Shown here one piece after another: positions 43,800-61,200 of a stretch of 64,000 nucleotides of DNA (the first letter of the stretch is position 1; every line of letters begins with the position of its first letter). The stretch spans positions 1 to 64,000 of the forward strand of contig WIDE01000141.1 of NCBI GenBank assembly GCA_015039315.1, written 5' to 3'. Below the pieces are notes generated by a model. The model was not told the DNA's origin. It ran no database searches and saw nothing but the letters and a program-made list of their open reading frames with translations. A program made the translations under genes and the position numbers. The DNA is from Clavulina sp. PMI_390 (lineage: Eukaryota > Basidiomycota > Agaricomycetes > Cantharellales > Hydnaceae).

Positions 43800-45718
43800 C
43801 TACCGTGCTGCTCTCCCGGCAAGCGCAGCGTTCATCCCCATCCAGCTCTTCTCGACGAGCCCCATCAGCTTTGTAACATCGCTCGACCACTCATTCATCA
43901 CATCCTCCGCGCTCTTCCGTGACTGGAAGTTGACGACGCCCGTAGGTCGATCGATCTTGGCATATACGGAGCCATCAACGACTAAGCGGCTGAGAACCTC
44001 TTCAACTTGTTGTACGGAGAGGTCGAGTAAGGAGGTGAGGCGTTGGATGGTCACGCGAGTGTAATACTGCGAGATCACTCGGACGTTCTAGTGAAGTTAA
44101 GGAATGAGCCACTGTTTGAGGCGAGCCTGGTGGGAGATGAAGCACAACGTACATGTTCGATAACTCGAGTGTGCAAGTCCTCCCACCGCTTGTTACCATC
44201 CTCATCATTGCCGAAGACCTTTGTCTTCCGCAATGTCGCGCCGTAGATGTGTTGGATCCCGGGCCACCGCATCAGCTCCTTCGTGACGAAACATTTCGCC
44301 AGGTTGCTGGAGCGAAGGATTAGATGAGCGGCTGACACGAATAAGTGAAAGAGACATACTATTGCAGCTCAAGTTTCTCGAGTGCGGAGTTGAGGTATAG
44401 TCGGTTGAGCATGTCGGATTGATCGTTGGTCTGAGGAGCGAGTACGACGTAGTAGATAACATTCTCTAGAGCTTCTCTCCCTTTCCCAGTCTCGTCGGCT
44501 TTAATTGATGGGGTTTCCCAAACCTTGTAGTAATATTGAGCGGTGTCAAGGTAAGCTGCGGCATGCAGGGCATGTTGGATCATGAGGTCGTAGTACTTGA
44601 ACTTGAGAGCCTACAAAATTTGAACAGGGCAGAAGTGAGATAGGGAGAAGTATTTTGATATCCATCGTGCGTACCTCGTTGCCTTCTTCAGCAAGGAAAG
44701 CCTCAGGCACTCTCCTCCCACCCACACGGACCTTGATCCATTCGGTGTCGCCATCAAGAGTTGCGACCTTCTGTCCGTCCTTCTCTGTTGCCCCCTTAGC
44801 CTTGAGCTCCTTCCCTTCAGCATCTTTTGTACGAGCAACAGCAACGAGTAACCTCATTTGCTCAAGGATGAACTCAGTCTTCTCTTTCCGGTCCATCGAT
44901 GAGTATGTCTCGACTTGAAGTTCGGAAAGTAGGTCAGAGGCAGTGATGAGCGAGTCGCGGGGAGTAAGGGTCTTGGGAGTAGGGATCTCTTCTGTCGCCT
45001 TGGGAGTGAATGGTTTGTTGGTGTTGTAGAGGTTCTCGTGGAATTTGGAGAGGATGAGAGTGAGGCGAGCTCGTGGAGTCTCGAGGTGGACCTGGTACGC
45101 GCATCGATAGTTTTCGGGCTTAGCAGTCATCGGAAATAGAATACTTAGGACACTCACTTTGCCTTCTGTCACGGCCCGCAAAGTTTGTAGGAGCTCAAGC
45201 CAACGGTCTTGCCCTGCCGTGGCTTTCACATTCTCAAGCCATGCAGCAGCCTCCTCTACCATCGCCTTTACTGGCTCTTTAAGCTGACCATGCTTCTTGC
45301 TAAGAGCGGTGATATTGGCATTGAGCGAATCATAGTCCTTCGCCTTGTACAGGATGTTGATGATGGCTGATAATACGCGCGTTATGGTAGCAGGATCCGC
45401 TGCCTAGAACGTCCAGCATAAGATGAATGAGCTCATTCGTTGAAGACAAAACACTTACATTTCGGGCCTGCTTTTCGAGGACCAGGAGCTTTTCTACTGC
45501 ATCCTGATATTTCCCTGACTAGAGTGATATTTCAGTAATCTGGGTAATTGGCATCCCCTGGAGGTTTGAGCACACCTCCGCTAACTTCTGGGCCTCGGGA
45601 ATCAGGACATCTGCCTCCTTTGTGTAGTCTAAAGTATACAATCAGATCAGCATTAAATATCTATTGTCATCGATGGTTCAATGCAGTACCTTTCTCTTGT
45701 TTCTTGGACTCTGACATC
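43800..45718 (-). CDS. RPN5: 26S proteasome lid subunit Rpn5 (PSMD12)
   Basis: About eight exons from MSESKKQEK at 45718 to GRAAR at 43800. Joined segments in order: KDYTKEADVLIPEAQKLAE, SGKYQDAVEKLLVLEKQARN, ITRVLSAIINILYKAKDYD, SKKHGQLKEPVKAMVEEA, RARLTLILSKFHENLYN, EFILEQMRLLVAVARTKD, the PCI-domain part KYYDLMIQHALHAAAYLD, LNRLYLNSALEKLELQ, and the winged-helix end RVISQYYTRVTIQRLTSLLD with VSSVYAKIDRPTGVVNF-like wording. Rpn5 is a scaffold of the proteasome lid, needed for its assembly with the deubiquitinase Rpn11; it is cytosolic and nuclear. It is convergent with SF3A2 (136 bp between stops) and divergent from the mS23 gene (168 bp). Confidence 0.93.
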
Positions 45719-45886
45719 GAGAGATTGTTTGGTCGACGCGCAAGTGCTGACCGTGGGAATTATTTCTTGGGTCGTGTGGTGGGAACTAAGTCGGAGAACG
45801 CCGCGAGCGTTCCAGTGGCCACATTTTGCGTTCCGTTCCTCTCCCTCTCGTTCTCTCTCCCCTCCCCAAATTGACTGCTATAAGAG
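45719..45886. promoter_or_regulatory. shared divergent promoter, RPN5 / mS23
   Basis: 168 bases between opposed start codons, with a CT-rich run at 45836-45872 close to the mS23 start. There is no room for separate promoters unless they overlap transcribed sequence. Confidence 0.5.
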
Positions 45887-46987
45887 ATGCCAAGGAGGCT
45901 AGCATCTCAGGTGCACCAGGCGACGGCGCGTTTGCTCCAGTCAAAAGCCCTCAACACGACACCAGTATGGTATGAGGCAGTTAGCATGTACCCACCAATT
46001 CCTCTCCCACCTCGAGATTCGGTCGCCCGACCGAAGCAGTATCTTGAAGAATATGCATCTCAAGACGAATGTGCGTGTGCACTACTATAACTTACTGATG
46101 ATTGACAAGGCTCTCGGAAATGCTCAAATTTCTACCTCATAGCCCATCTCCCCAAACCTTTCGATATCCCGTCTAGATCCTTCTCCAAACAAGCTTTAGA
46201 AACCGACCGAAGAAGGAGAAAACCGGCTCAAGTCCGTGCTGAGCCTATTGAATATACTGCAGACGCTGTGCGACGGCAGTTCTTCCGTGACCACCCCTTC
46301 GAGGCCATGCGGGCTCAGACTCTTGTAGAGGGAGAAACAATTCGGGAACCCCATGGTGTACAGGGCAAAGCGTGGACTCGGCTACGTCAACATGGCCGGA
46401 ACCCAACACCAGAAGAGTATGTCCTATCATGCATCTGCATCTCACTCATGATGAACGATTGACTGACTACTCTCCCTCTCCCCTATAGTGCCGTTCAATT
46501 CGCTGTTTCCTTGTTCGAGCATCATAATACTCCCGTTCCCCTCGCCTACCGCCTCGCCGTCTCCCAATTCCGCTCTCTCAGATCAGAACTCCACGTGTCT
46601 GCCGAGTTCGCGCTCAACGAAGCCCAATTCTACGGCGCCAAATTCGGTCCAAACGAGATGGAGCGCGGTGCAGACCTCACCCGCCGTGCGCTCATGACTT
46701 GGTCGCACACGGGCGCAGGCGGCCGCAAGAAGCAGATGAGCATCCGTAATCGGTTCTTTGCGGTATGGAAGGGCCGGACGGGCGCACCTGCGTGGTCGCA
46801 TGGTGTTGGGTATACGAAGCGATGGGTGCGGGGTATGCCCCCGATGCTGTGGCCTACTCAAGAGGAGAAGAGGGCGGCGAAGGCAGCTCGAGAGTTGCTC
46901 AACGAGCCCGGACGTCTGCTTCAGCAGAAGATTGCTGCCAAGACGGCACCACGAGGGTCTCCTACATTACAGTCTCCCATCCAATAA
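45887..46987 (+). CDS. mitochondrial small ribosomal subunit protein mS23 (Rsm25)
   Basis: Three exons, 45887-46070, 46110-46416 and 46489-46987, giving 329 residues. The N terminus MPRRLASQVHQATARLLQSK followed by TPVWYEAVSMYPP matches the mS23/Rsm25 pattern of a short basic helix then P.WY..V...PP. The middle has FRDHPFEAMRAQTLVEG, and the C-terminal half is helical and basic (ETIREPHG, QFRSLRSELH, FYGAKFG, EMERG). The family is a structural protein of the mitochondrial 28S subunit. The C-terminal region is longer than in animals but typical of fungi. The first intron is only 39 nt by this join, short even for fungi, though the phase is consistent. Confidence 0.75.
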
Positions 46988-47171
46988 TCCTCCCCCAGTT
47001 AATCAATCTATATCTCATTCCCCATCTCTTGGAGTCCTTCGGGTTAGCATGCGAGTTTCGGGTCGTCCGAGCGAACTAACATTTGAGATTTTGCATCTAC
47101 TAGCTGGGTTATGACTGATCGTGGAGGATGTAAGGGTATTTCTATGCGAAAATTATAGATCTCCATGTCAT

Positions 47172-48387
47172 CTAGTTCGCTTTGCGAATCATAATAAGTG
47201 CCAGAGGCCACTCTAGCTCAACTTCCTCCCCGGGATTGCCTCCAAGGTCCTTCTCGACCTCATCACGTAATTTCTGCGTGAACCGCTTGACAATATCCCC
47301 ACTTGGGTTCGCTTTATCGTCCGCATGCGCCTCCCAATACGCAACAAGGGGACTCCACGTCCGCAAATAGCTATCGAGGCCATCCCATGATACCGTCTTC
47401 TTAAGGATGACTTCACGGTGTTGATCATTTGCCGAAAGCCGGATAGGAGAGTTGGAAATGGGGGCATTAGGGTCCTCTATGGGGGCAGTGGGGTATTGGT
47501 TGCCGACAAAGTAGACGCGTTGAGCGGACGCGAGGTCCCAAGTCCCATCGGTTGGGAACTTGATAGCTTGAAGATGATTATCGAGAATTCCTCGACCTGG
47601 TTGCTCCCAGTAGGGCCCAAGGTTCTGTGTTGGATCAGAGGCGTACGCGTTAATCTCTGTGGTCAGCCGTGGATGTTTCGACAGGCGGAATTCTGAGTAG
47701 TTCTGGTTTGCAACGTAAGGAAACAATTGGTTAATAAAGCTTATGACGTGATGGAGAGTCTTGTGGACGTACCCAGAATGCAACTGAACCACCTTTACGT
47801 AGCACACGACCTAGCTCAGGCCAAAGTTGGTCGTACTTGAACCAATGTGCCGCTTGAGCTAATGTAGTAGACATTCCATATTGTTAGAGAAGACCGATTA
47901 TCGGGTTTATCGTTATGATGACTCACCAGCAGTGACCAAATCCACGCTCTCGGAAGCAATGAGAGGCAGAGCCTCGGCGCTTGACTGCTCAAACCTCATT
48001 TTGCCTGGAGAGCTTGCATTTGTTTCCCTGGCAGTCGATACCATTCCTGCAGAGGGATCTACACCGGTGGCAGAGTCGAAACGTTCCGCCAGAACTGTAG
48101 TTGCTTGACCTGAGGGGAATATGCGAGTAGGGTTCAGCTTGACGTCTTCGTCATTCGTGAGGAGCGACGTACCAGTTCCACAGCCCAAGTCTAAAGCATG
48201 GCCCCATGAGGCTGTAGGCGATGAGCCATGATACTTGTACACTTCTTCAAAGAGGGATTTCGGATAGGTTGGTCTAGAAAGAGAGGATGTTGATTGGATC
48301 GTATGATGAGTGCAAGACCTGAGAAGCGACGTACCTGAAGTTGGCGTAACGCGCAGTGTTAAAAACCGCCTTGGAGAATGTGCTCAT
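47172..48387 (-). CDS. class I SAM methyltransferase (trans-aconitate methyltransferase-like)
   Basis: Five exons from MSTFSKAVFNTARYANF (48387) to LIMIRKAN (47172), about 300 residues. The SAM-binding motif LDLGCGTGQAT is split by an intron. ATGVDPSAGMV is the acidic motif II, FEQSSAEALPL follows, and AQAAHWFKYDQLWPELGRVL and GGSVAFW complete the Rossmann core. The C-terminal NYSEFRLSKHP, LGPYWEQPGRGILDNHL and WDGLDSYLRTWS segments match the fungal group annotated as trans-aconitate 3-methyltransferases (Tmt1). The substrate is not established from sequence; small carboxylic acids are the precedent. Cytosolic, with no targeting signal. Confidence 0.85.
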
Positions 48388-48709
48388 CGTCTAGGGTGTG
48401 ATGGTGTTGGAGGTCCGAAGAGCACCGATGCCGAGCGAGGCGAACACCTGTTCATTCTGTACCACCCCATGGGGTCATGCAAGCCGCCTGTCCACTGGCG
48501 TCCACGAGCCGAGGAGAGGGTGAGCCTTAGAGCTGACTCGATAAAGCATGCAGAGCATATAAAAGCTATTAATAGATGTGTCATATGCTCTCGGGAGGAA
48601 GCTTGTCGGGCAGATCTTCGTGAATCCGCCGAGCATCACGTGCTCGTGAGCCAAGAACACCGATCATCGTCAAGGTTTCTTGAAGCAGACCACAAACTGA
48701 GCGCAAGAT
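48388..48709. promoter_or_regulatory. divergent intergenic region, methyltransferase / F-box gene
   Basis: 322 bases between opposed starts. Open frames crossing it on both strands are low-quality and overlap the neighbouring coding exons. Confidence 0.45.
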
Positions 48710-50486
48710 ATGGCGAAGAAATCCTCCAAAGGAGCTCAAGCCTCCACAGACTCCAGTCCTCTCTGGCTCCAACATATCAGCTTTGATGTTATCTTCTGCA
48801 TCACCGAATGGCTGGACCCACTGTCTACCCTGCACCTTGGTTGTGTACGTTGAATTTTGCATAAGGGCTCTAGAGAAGCTGCGCAAGCGAAAACTCAAGA
48901 GAAATTCGACGTTAAATGATTAGGCCTGCAAAGTTTTCAGGGATTCCATCAGCAATAACAGTCTCGTCTGGCGTCGCGCATTGCGAGGTGTCAGCGACGA
49001 ACACTGTATCACTGCGCACTCCTTCGATCATCTGTCAATAAGCGACATGAGGCGCTTTTCCGTCCGTCCGAGCCGCCTCATTGACGCCTTACAGGACCCG
49101 ACACGGCCACTCAACGTAACAATAACGGAGTGTGTGCTTGATTATAGCACACTCTTGTCACCATCTCTAGAGGTTAGACGTTCAACGCCACTCGTAATTT
49201 TGCATTTCCCTCCAAAACTCCTTCCAGGAGGTAGATGGATCATATCCGGGTTCCGGGATATCTTTACTTTGTCGACACGTATCTTCTGCTGGGATAGCCT
49301 CCATTTCCGCTCAGGCAGTTCTCCGCCAGAACCTATTGCTTCATTTGGATGGCAAGAGCAAAAGCCTGATGACGAAGGGGATTGGATGCAAGCGCAGTGG
49401 GATACACCTAATAGTGTCGTGCTGGCATGCTCCCTGGTGGGCTGGCCAAGGTAATACACTCTCATTATTTGCGGCTCGGCATATCGCTATACCTTACTCG
49501 TTACTTGAATAGGGCTAATGACAATGTATCCATCGATATTATGCGCTTGATCTGGACTGATGACCCCAACATACCTGTCCTCGAACGTGCTGCTCAGTTG
49601 AAGCCTGCTCAACTGCCTGCCAGCGCTGGAAGTAGTCATTTATGGAATTGTCTTCTTGAAGGAGACTATCTCGTAATCAATGGATGTAGTTCCATTTTCG
49701 TGTGGAATTGGAAAGAGGATAAGATGTGCGAGATCATTGATGAGGATCGAAATTGGGTACGGAGCCTCACTTTGCATTTTGGTTCACTCTACCTGCATAT
49801 TGACTTAACTTCACGACTAGTCAAATTTATCGTTTCCCCAGGTCGCCGCAATGCTCCCTTATATCTTTATCTTCCCTCACGGGATGGCAAAAGTATTCAT
49901 CGTGGAAGTCCCGGAACTCCAGCCCATGGATAGTCCCGAGTCTTCCAAGCCGATGCGCCCAGCCTCCAAAATATCATACCGATTCATTGATGAGATCGAT
50001 GATCTCATGAGGTCGGATTTGTACATCTTTGACAGATGGATCCCCCCGCTACATCGCTCTGGGACAGTAATGATCATCTCGGCGAATCATGCGTTCCCTC
50101 CGTCGCATCTTTTCCACACCGCAACCCTGCGTCCTACAAGCGCAGCCTCGCCGGTTTATTCAAGCTTAGAGCACGTTGCGGCAGCGTTATCGAAGGACTA
50201 TCAGGAACTCAATAAAGCGGCGGTGTTAAATGGAGCTGGCATGGTGCTTCTGAAGTCTCCACCCGTCACTCCACACGAAGAAGAACCCATTCTCACTCGA
50301 TTCTACCGTTTCACCAAGAGCGGTGACCTCGAAGCTCCAGTTGATCGATACTTCGAGCTGCCTTCCCCGTGGAAAGGCTTCCTGACACCCCTTTGCTTTG
50401 TGTCAGGGACGGCACTTGTGAAGAGCCAAGATTCAGGAGCCAAGTCGTATACGCAGACGATCGGGATTGTTTCGCTGGACCCCTGA
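48710..50486 (+). CDS. F-box protein of the basidiomycete beta-propeller-like type
   Basis: Four exons, 48710-48844, 48924-49450, 49513-49756 and 49842-50486, giving 516 residues. The start MAKKSSKGAQASTDSS leads into an F-box: ISFDVIFCITEWLDPLSTLHL, then across a GTACGT-donor intron CACKVFRDSISNNSLVWRRAL. Next comes HSFDHLSISDMRRFSVRPSR, the motif that follows the F-box in this fungal group. The rest contains repeated beta-strand pairs (PGGRWIISGFRDIFTL; DYLVINGCSSIFVWNWK; FIVEVPEL) suggestive of a propeller-like substrate domain, without clear WD40 signatures. It presumably joins an SCF ligase via Skp1; target unknown. The F-box only becomes visible when exon 1 is joined. Confidence 0.75.
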
Positions 50487-50886
50487 TACCGGGTTAATAT
50501 ACGCTGCATACCATTCTTCACATCGGTCAGCTCAGCATCTTGCCGCAACTCGATTACTTACGCCAGCTTCCATCGAGGCAGCCTTAATGTCTTCACTCCA
50601 TGCTCGGAGCATTGTCTTCGGCAATGCCTCAATGCAGACGATTTTGAGACGAGTTGTGTAGGCCGAATGATCCACCCTGCTCACGCGCCTACCAAAAGGG
50701 GGTGCGCCACGGCACTAGAACTCACTTAGATGACGATTTTGGTCTAGTGAGGAAAGATACAAATACAACAATAATCTAAGGATAGATGACGACCAAAAAA
50801 TTAGCGGCTTCAGGTATTGGTAACAACAGTTTGATCTCAGTAGCAAGTAGGAGTGAGCAAAACATAGCAAGCGGGTCGCCGTGAAG
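50487..50886. other. convergent 3' region, F-box gene / SMC3
   Basis: 400 bases between two convergent stops. Short frames only, and no RNA gene recognised. Confidence 0.5.
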
Positions 50887-55675
<4,789 letters not shown>

Positions 55676-55798
55676 CGAACGCGTGAGTCACGTGCACGAG
55701 CAAGACGCGCGATGTGTTGTGTTTGGCCACTGTGCAAACAACACCATACAAATATTTCCCGATCCATTGAGTCTTGAAAAGTATAAGTTTCCCAGAAC
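55676..55798. promoter_or_regulatory. shared divergent promoter, SMC3 / LTV1
   Basis: Only 123 bases separate the two ATGs. It includes TCACGTGCACGTG-like overlapping E-box sequence around 55687-55698, close to the SMC3 start. Confidence 0.5.
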
Positions 55799-57909
55799 AT
55801 GCCAAAAAAGAGCATTTTCCGTCAGCCAGGAGCCCAGCACTTCCAACTTGTACATCGATCTCAGAGAGATCCTCTCATTCACGATCCCGATGCGCCTCAG
55901 CATGTGCTCAAAGCTTTTGAGAGAGAAAATGTGCTTCGCAAAGTGAGTTGATCATCTACGAATACTTATATATTCCAATGACGAGTTTTCATCTCACTAG
56001 GGCAAAACTCGAGAAGATCTCGAAGCGTCATTATCTCCCGACGTGATCCAAGCCTCTACCAGTCGAGCCAATATTGGTCAAGCAAGCCTGTATGACATTT
56101 ACTATGATGATACAGAATACGACTACATGCAACATCTTCGCCCCGTCACTGGTGGGCAAGGGGAATCTGATGACGTCGAAGTCATAATGCTGCCTGCTCC
56201 CGACAAAACCCAGTCAAAGAGCAAGGGGAAGGGAAAGGCTCGCGGCTGGGATGCCGACTCATTCTTGAAAGACCCCCAACCCTCCACTTCCACTGCAGCT
56301 GTACCAAAAGAAGCTCTGCCGTCCGCTATTGAGCTCGAGAGAGACTATGAGGCTGGTGCCGCCGTCCACTCCTCCATCGCTGGATTCCAGCCTGATATGG
56401 ATCGGCATTTACGGCAAACGCTGGAGGCACTCGATGACGAAGCATTCGTGGACAATCAGCTCGAAGATGACTTCTTCGGGGAGCTTGTCAAGGATGGAGA
56501 GCGGGAGGAAGACGAAGATGTGGATTTTGAATATGACGATGCGGCAGATGAGTATGACGAAGAGCAGGATGCTGGGTACAGCGCCCCCGGCGGCTCATCG
56601 ATGCGACCACCGGAAGGCCCAGATGATGATTGGATGTCCCGATTCGCCCAGTTCAAGCGTGAACAGGCATCAAAGCCTGCTCCCAGCGATGGCGGAGAAG
56701 AAGTAGATGATGTTGGCTCTGAAGGCCGTGATACTATCACTGGTCTTCCAAGACTACCGGTGGTGGGCGGGAAACGGAGAAGGAAGGGAGCCTCTGATGC
56801 CTCGGGGTACAGTCTCACCAGTTCTTCTATGTTCCGTAACGAAGGCTTGAGCACTCTTGACGAGCGGTTCGCGAAGGTACGGGATCAAATTGAATCTCAT
56901 ATGATCCTGACCATTTAATGTCCACATATCTCATATCAGATTGAAGAAGAATACGCATCAGACGGCGATGATGACTACGACGAGGACGGGGCAACACTCT
57001 CCCAGACCTCAGGAGATGAGCTTGATGATGATGCCCCATCCCTCCTTCCTCCACGTGAAGACTTCGATTCCCTTCTTGACGACTTCCTTGAGAAGTATGA
57101 GGTGTTCGGCGGGAAGCTAAAGACTGTTCTCCCCGGTTCTACTGGAGCCGAGAAGCTTGAGACCATCCGCCGAGCAATAGGAGGGGATGACGAGCTCACT
57201 AATGTCACCGGCGCGACAGCGCCTCCAGATAGCGCTGCCGCCAAAAAGCTTCGCGTCAAGGCTATTTTAGAAGAAGCACAGCGGCAGGCGCAGAAAGAGG
57301 CAGATGGCGAAGAGGATGAAGATATACCTATGCCAAGCATTGTTGGTATTGGAAAGGATGAAGGCCGATGGGATGTGGAAACCATCCTTAGTGAGTCACT
57401 AAAGATATATGACCCATGTTTGACAAAAGCTGATGGATACCCCTTTGGTCGTCAATAGGTACATATTCTAATCTCGAAAACCACCCTCGCCTCATTTCTG
57501 CCCGCGATGCTTCGAAGCCCAAGCGAACAGCCTCTATTCCTCAAGCTGCAAAACAGATCCGCATCGAGCTAGATCCAAGAACGGGGCTCCCTCGTGTCGC
57601 AAGCATCACCGAGCAGGCAGATCCATTGGAGGATGAGGATGGTGATAATGGTGAGCGCAGAAAAGCCGCTGTAGGCCGAAACAAAAGCGAGACTGCAGAA
57701 GAGAAGCGAGCGAGGAAGCATGCTGTGAAAGAGCAACGACAGGTCAGTTCCGGCCAACCCTTACCTATACTCATCGATATTGATGACTTTTCGCGGGTCT
57801 CTAGACCAGGCGCGTCGAGAAGAAGTCTGCCCAGCAAGCTTTCTCATCTGAGCGCACCCGACAAGTCAAAGTACAAAATGCTAAGCCAGATGGCGTTAGG
57901 AAGCTTTGA
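55799..57909 (+). CDS. LTV1: LTV1, 40S ribosomal subunit assembly/export factor
   Basis: Five exons, 55799-55942, 56001-56876, 56940-57390, 57459-57742 and 57805-57909, giving 619 residues. The start MPKKSIFRQPGAQHFQLVHR, then RSQRDPLIHDPDAPQHVLK, matches the LTV1 N terminus. YYDDTEYDYMQHLRPV is the conserved core, followed by ALDDEAFVDNQLEDDFFGEL, acidic stretches (DEDVDFEYDDAADEYDE), LDDFLEKYEVFGGKL, RWDVETILSTYSNLENHPRL, and a basic C terminus (RRKAAVGRNKSETAEEKRAR, then TRRVEKKSAQQAF). Ltv1 binds the beak of pre-40S particles and is released after CK1 phosphorylation; nuclear and cytoplasmic. The regular acidic-then-basic layout is as in yeast, although the protein is longer. Confidence 0.93.
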
Positions 57910-58200
57910 CGATGCTGGCTCAATAGAAAGCAAAATTTGTCTCTGGCTACATCTCACCCGATCGATTCGCATTACAATAACGAGAGTAGCTAATACATTC
58001 ATAATGTGGTCAACGGGGTCAATTTCTATCGTTTCGGTCATGATGCGGATGAAGAGTTACAACGAATTGAGGGCGGCATGCCATGAGATAACAGGGTATG
58101 GTTTGGAGGGTATCTGGGGCGACCAGCGCCGGAGGGGTCATGAATGGTTGTGCGGCGACAATCTAGGGGAGCAGACGTCTGGTAGAGCGGTGGTTGAGAG

Positions 58201-61200
58201 TTACCAGTCAGGCCACATCTCCAACAGAGCATCGCCTTCGTTGTCTGGCGCATCCTCAATTTTCGTCCAGCGATCCGGAACCTATGGGGGAGATTAGGTC
58301 ATTGGATAAGTTATAGGCACAACTGACGAAGAGATACACACTAGCGGCAAATATCGTTCCATGGCAGCCCTGAAACGCGCTTTGTACTGTTTTGGTGTCA
58401 CGATTGTGGGGGCCCGTTGGGAGCCGCCGCCAAGGAATGCGGACTCCTTTACCCAAGTCTCTAAGCGTTTGTCCCAGGTGTAGGTGCGGATGTAGTCTGC
58501 GCAGAGTGTTAGATAAGGTTATGTGAATTTCAAATAACAAACGAATGCTCTACTCACCCACTATGCCAACAACAAGGTCATCCTTCCCAGATCCTACTGC
58601 AACAAGCAACGAGTAGTCCATAATGTTGAACTTCGCCAGGAACTGTGTATCATTCCAGATAGCACCACGAATAATGCGTTTTGAGTGCTCGCGAACGTAG
58701 AAGGGATTGAGATGGGCAGCTAAACATATAAGCAAGATCAGCATAAATCAGTAGGCAACAGTGGGATGCCTATAACGCACATTTCACGAGGTTTTCATCA
58801 AGCAAGACCTCGTTCGGCCTACCCGTAGATTCGACGTGCCGGTTACGCATCGAACCTTTGAGATCATAAATCTACGCATCACAAAATCTGAGAAGGACAC
58901 GCGGTGTTATGAAAACAGATGGAGCTCACCCGCGTGAATCTGCGGCCGTAGAAGAGATTTTCCATCAGCAGAAGATTCATGCGAACCGTCTTGCCAAGGA
59001 TTGGGTGCTTGTAGGCGATCTTGTAGAGACCAAAGATCTTCGCAAGCAGGGTTGGGCGCTGCATACGAATGAGTGTTAGATAAAGGTTGATGCACACAAT
59101 ACGCAACTTAATACCTTGGAGGTAATTGCATTTGACATGTAGTCGAAGTAGGCGGGAGCAAAGTTGAGCATGGAGTCAAGTTCAGACTTGGACACTTCCT
59201 TGGCAATGAATCGGTCGTCTATAGAGAAGGAACGCTACGTCAGGGATCGACTTCATGCTCTGCAATGGTCGTCTCACCTCGTGTTTTGAGGAAGGCAGAA
59301 CCGGACTTTCCACCCGAAGCGTCCCATTTGACACACCGAGCTAGCGACTCGATGACGGTGTGTTCACAGCGACAGGATTTGCGTAATAGGTCAAACTGGT
59401 CGGCACAGAATACAACACAAGAAATAGTAACGCCTCCACTTTCGAACTCTACATATCAACGTTACGTGAGCTAGGAACCTCAGTGACGATAAAAAGATAG
59501 CTTACGGAAGGATAAATGTGTTATGTTGGTATTCGATTGCTTTATGAGTTCAGTCGGGTTAGGGGCGTCATCCATGTTGATCAGCCCCCATGTCGATCGG
59601 GTGTCAGAGCTGTCATCAGGCATGAAAGCTTCACCAGATTCACTAGTGGACGTGCGAGGCTTAGAGCGACTGATTGCTTGTCGGTGGTCCTTCGAGCTAC
59701 GACATAATGAGTGCTATTATCAAAACAAAGAGGTCAAGAAGCTCACTTGAGCGTGAATGAAATGATTGATGTTGGTTCATCTTCTCGCACAGTGATGGTA
59801 TTCTCCGCAAAGACGTGTTCGGCAGATGAGCTATAACGGCATCATCAGAGCGCTGTAATGGGGTAGCTGTCAGAATACTCACAATGGATACTGTAGAGGA
59901 ATGGCTGTGTGGGCGCTGCGCCACCAATTGGACACTGTGCCAATCATTGACGATGTGCTCTCCGTTGCACTCATGGAGTCTGGGTACACTGGAAGTGGCT
60001 CATCACCGGAGCGATCAGAAGATGTGCTGGTCTTTGATTTTACAGACACTGCGTCGGCGGGAGCGGAGGTGGGGGATGGCGGAAGCTCTAATGGGACGGG
60101 ATCAGGTGTGGCGGGTATGACACCAACGGATATCGAGTGTGCTGGAGGGTCGACTTCGTCTCCTAGTGGTACTGGATCAGCTTGATCCACAATTGGAGCA
60201 GGTGGGTTAGGCTCGTCAATCTTGGGGTCTGAGGATGTTAACTGGTCAGCGTCGTCATCGCCTTCGCCTTCATCCTCGTCGTCAGCCTCGCTTGACGAGT
60301 CGGAACTCTCATCGTCCATGACAGCGTCACGCATATCTTTTATATCACTGAACACTTCAACCTTGGCTCGAGCAGATGCCACAGGCCGAGCCTTTCGACC
60401 CTTCATAGCAGCATACCGCCGATTCGCTCTCTCGGTGTCTTTAGCTATTCGCTCGTACTGACGCGTGAGCGTTGAGACTTTGCTGGCAGTGGCAAAGGAA
60501 GGGTGTCGCATATTAGGCTTATGCATCCCTGCCCTGGGTGGTGGGCGAGAATACGACGGCATAGCCCGTGCTGGGCCTTTTCCTTTAGGCCGGAGGGGCG
60601 GGGGACCTGGGATCTCTTCATCCTCCTTTGCTTTCGGAGCAACCCTCGGTCTTTCAAAAGCGGGTGAATGTGGACGAAGAGTCTTTTTCAATTCTCGCAC
60701 AGGGAGCTGAGTCTTTGGAGTGGGGATACGAGTGGTGGCAGTGGTCGTGGCCTGGCGAGACCCTGATGGACGTCGATTTGTCAGGTGGCGAGGCCCAATG
60801 TTCGCCACATAACTGCTTTCATTGTCAGACGCCGGCGGAGCCTCCTTTGGGACTCGTGATCTAGTGCTTCGAGTTCGGCGACGAGGCTCAGGAAGGGTCG
60901 GCTTCGGCGCATCAGAATCTACCGAGGACGAAGGACCAGCTTCGGAGGGGAACGCCATCGATCCAGGGAGATTCTCGTGTTCTTGGAATCGTTTCACCAG
61001 ATCCGCGACAGAGTTCTTATGGCCTTGCCAGCGAGGAAGCCTGGACTCGGATCGTTGGAAGGGGATCTGAGGAGGATTAGGTTTTATGGGTGTTAGGGTG
61101 GCACTGGCATTCTCCTCCGATTCCTCTGTGGTAATTAGAGCTGGCTCATCGGTGGTCGGGATGACGATTGAATCAAGGGCGGTAGGTGCTGAGGGTACTT

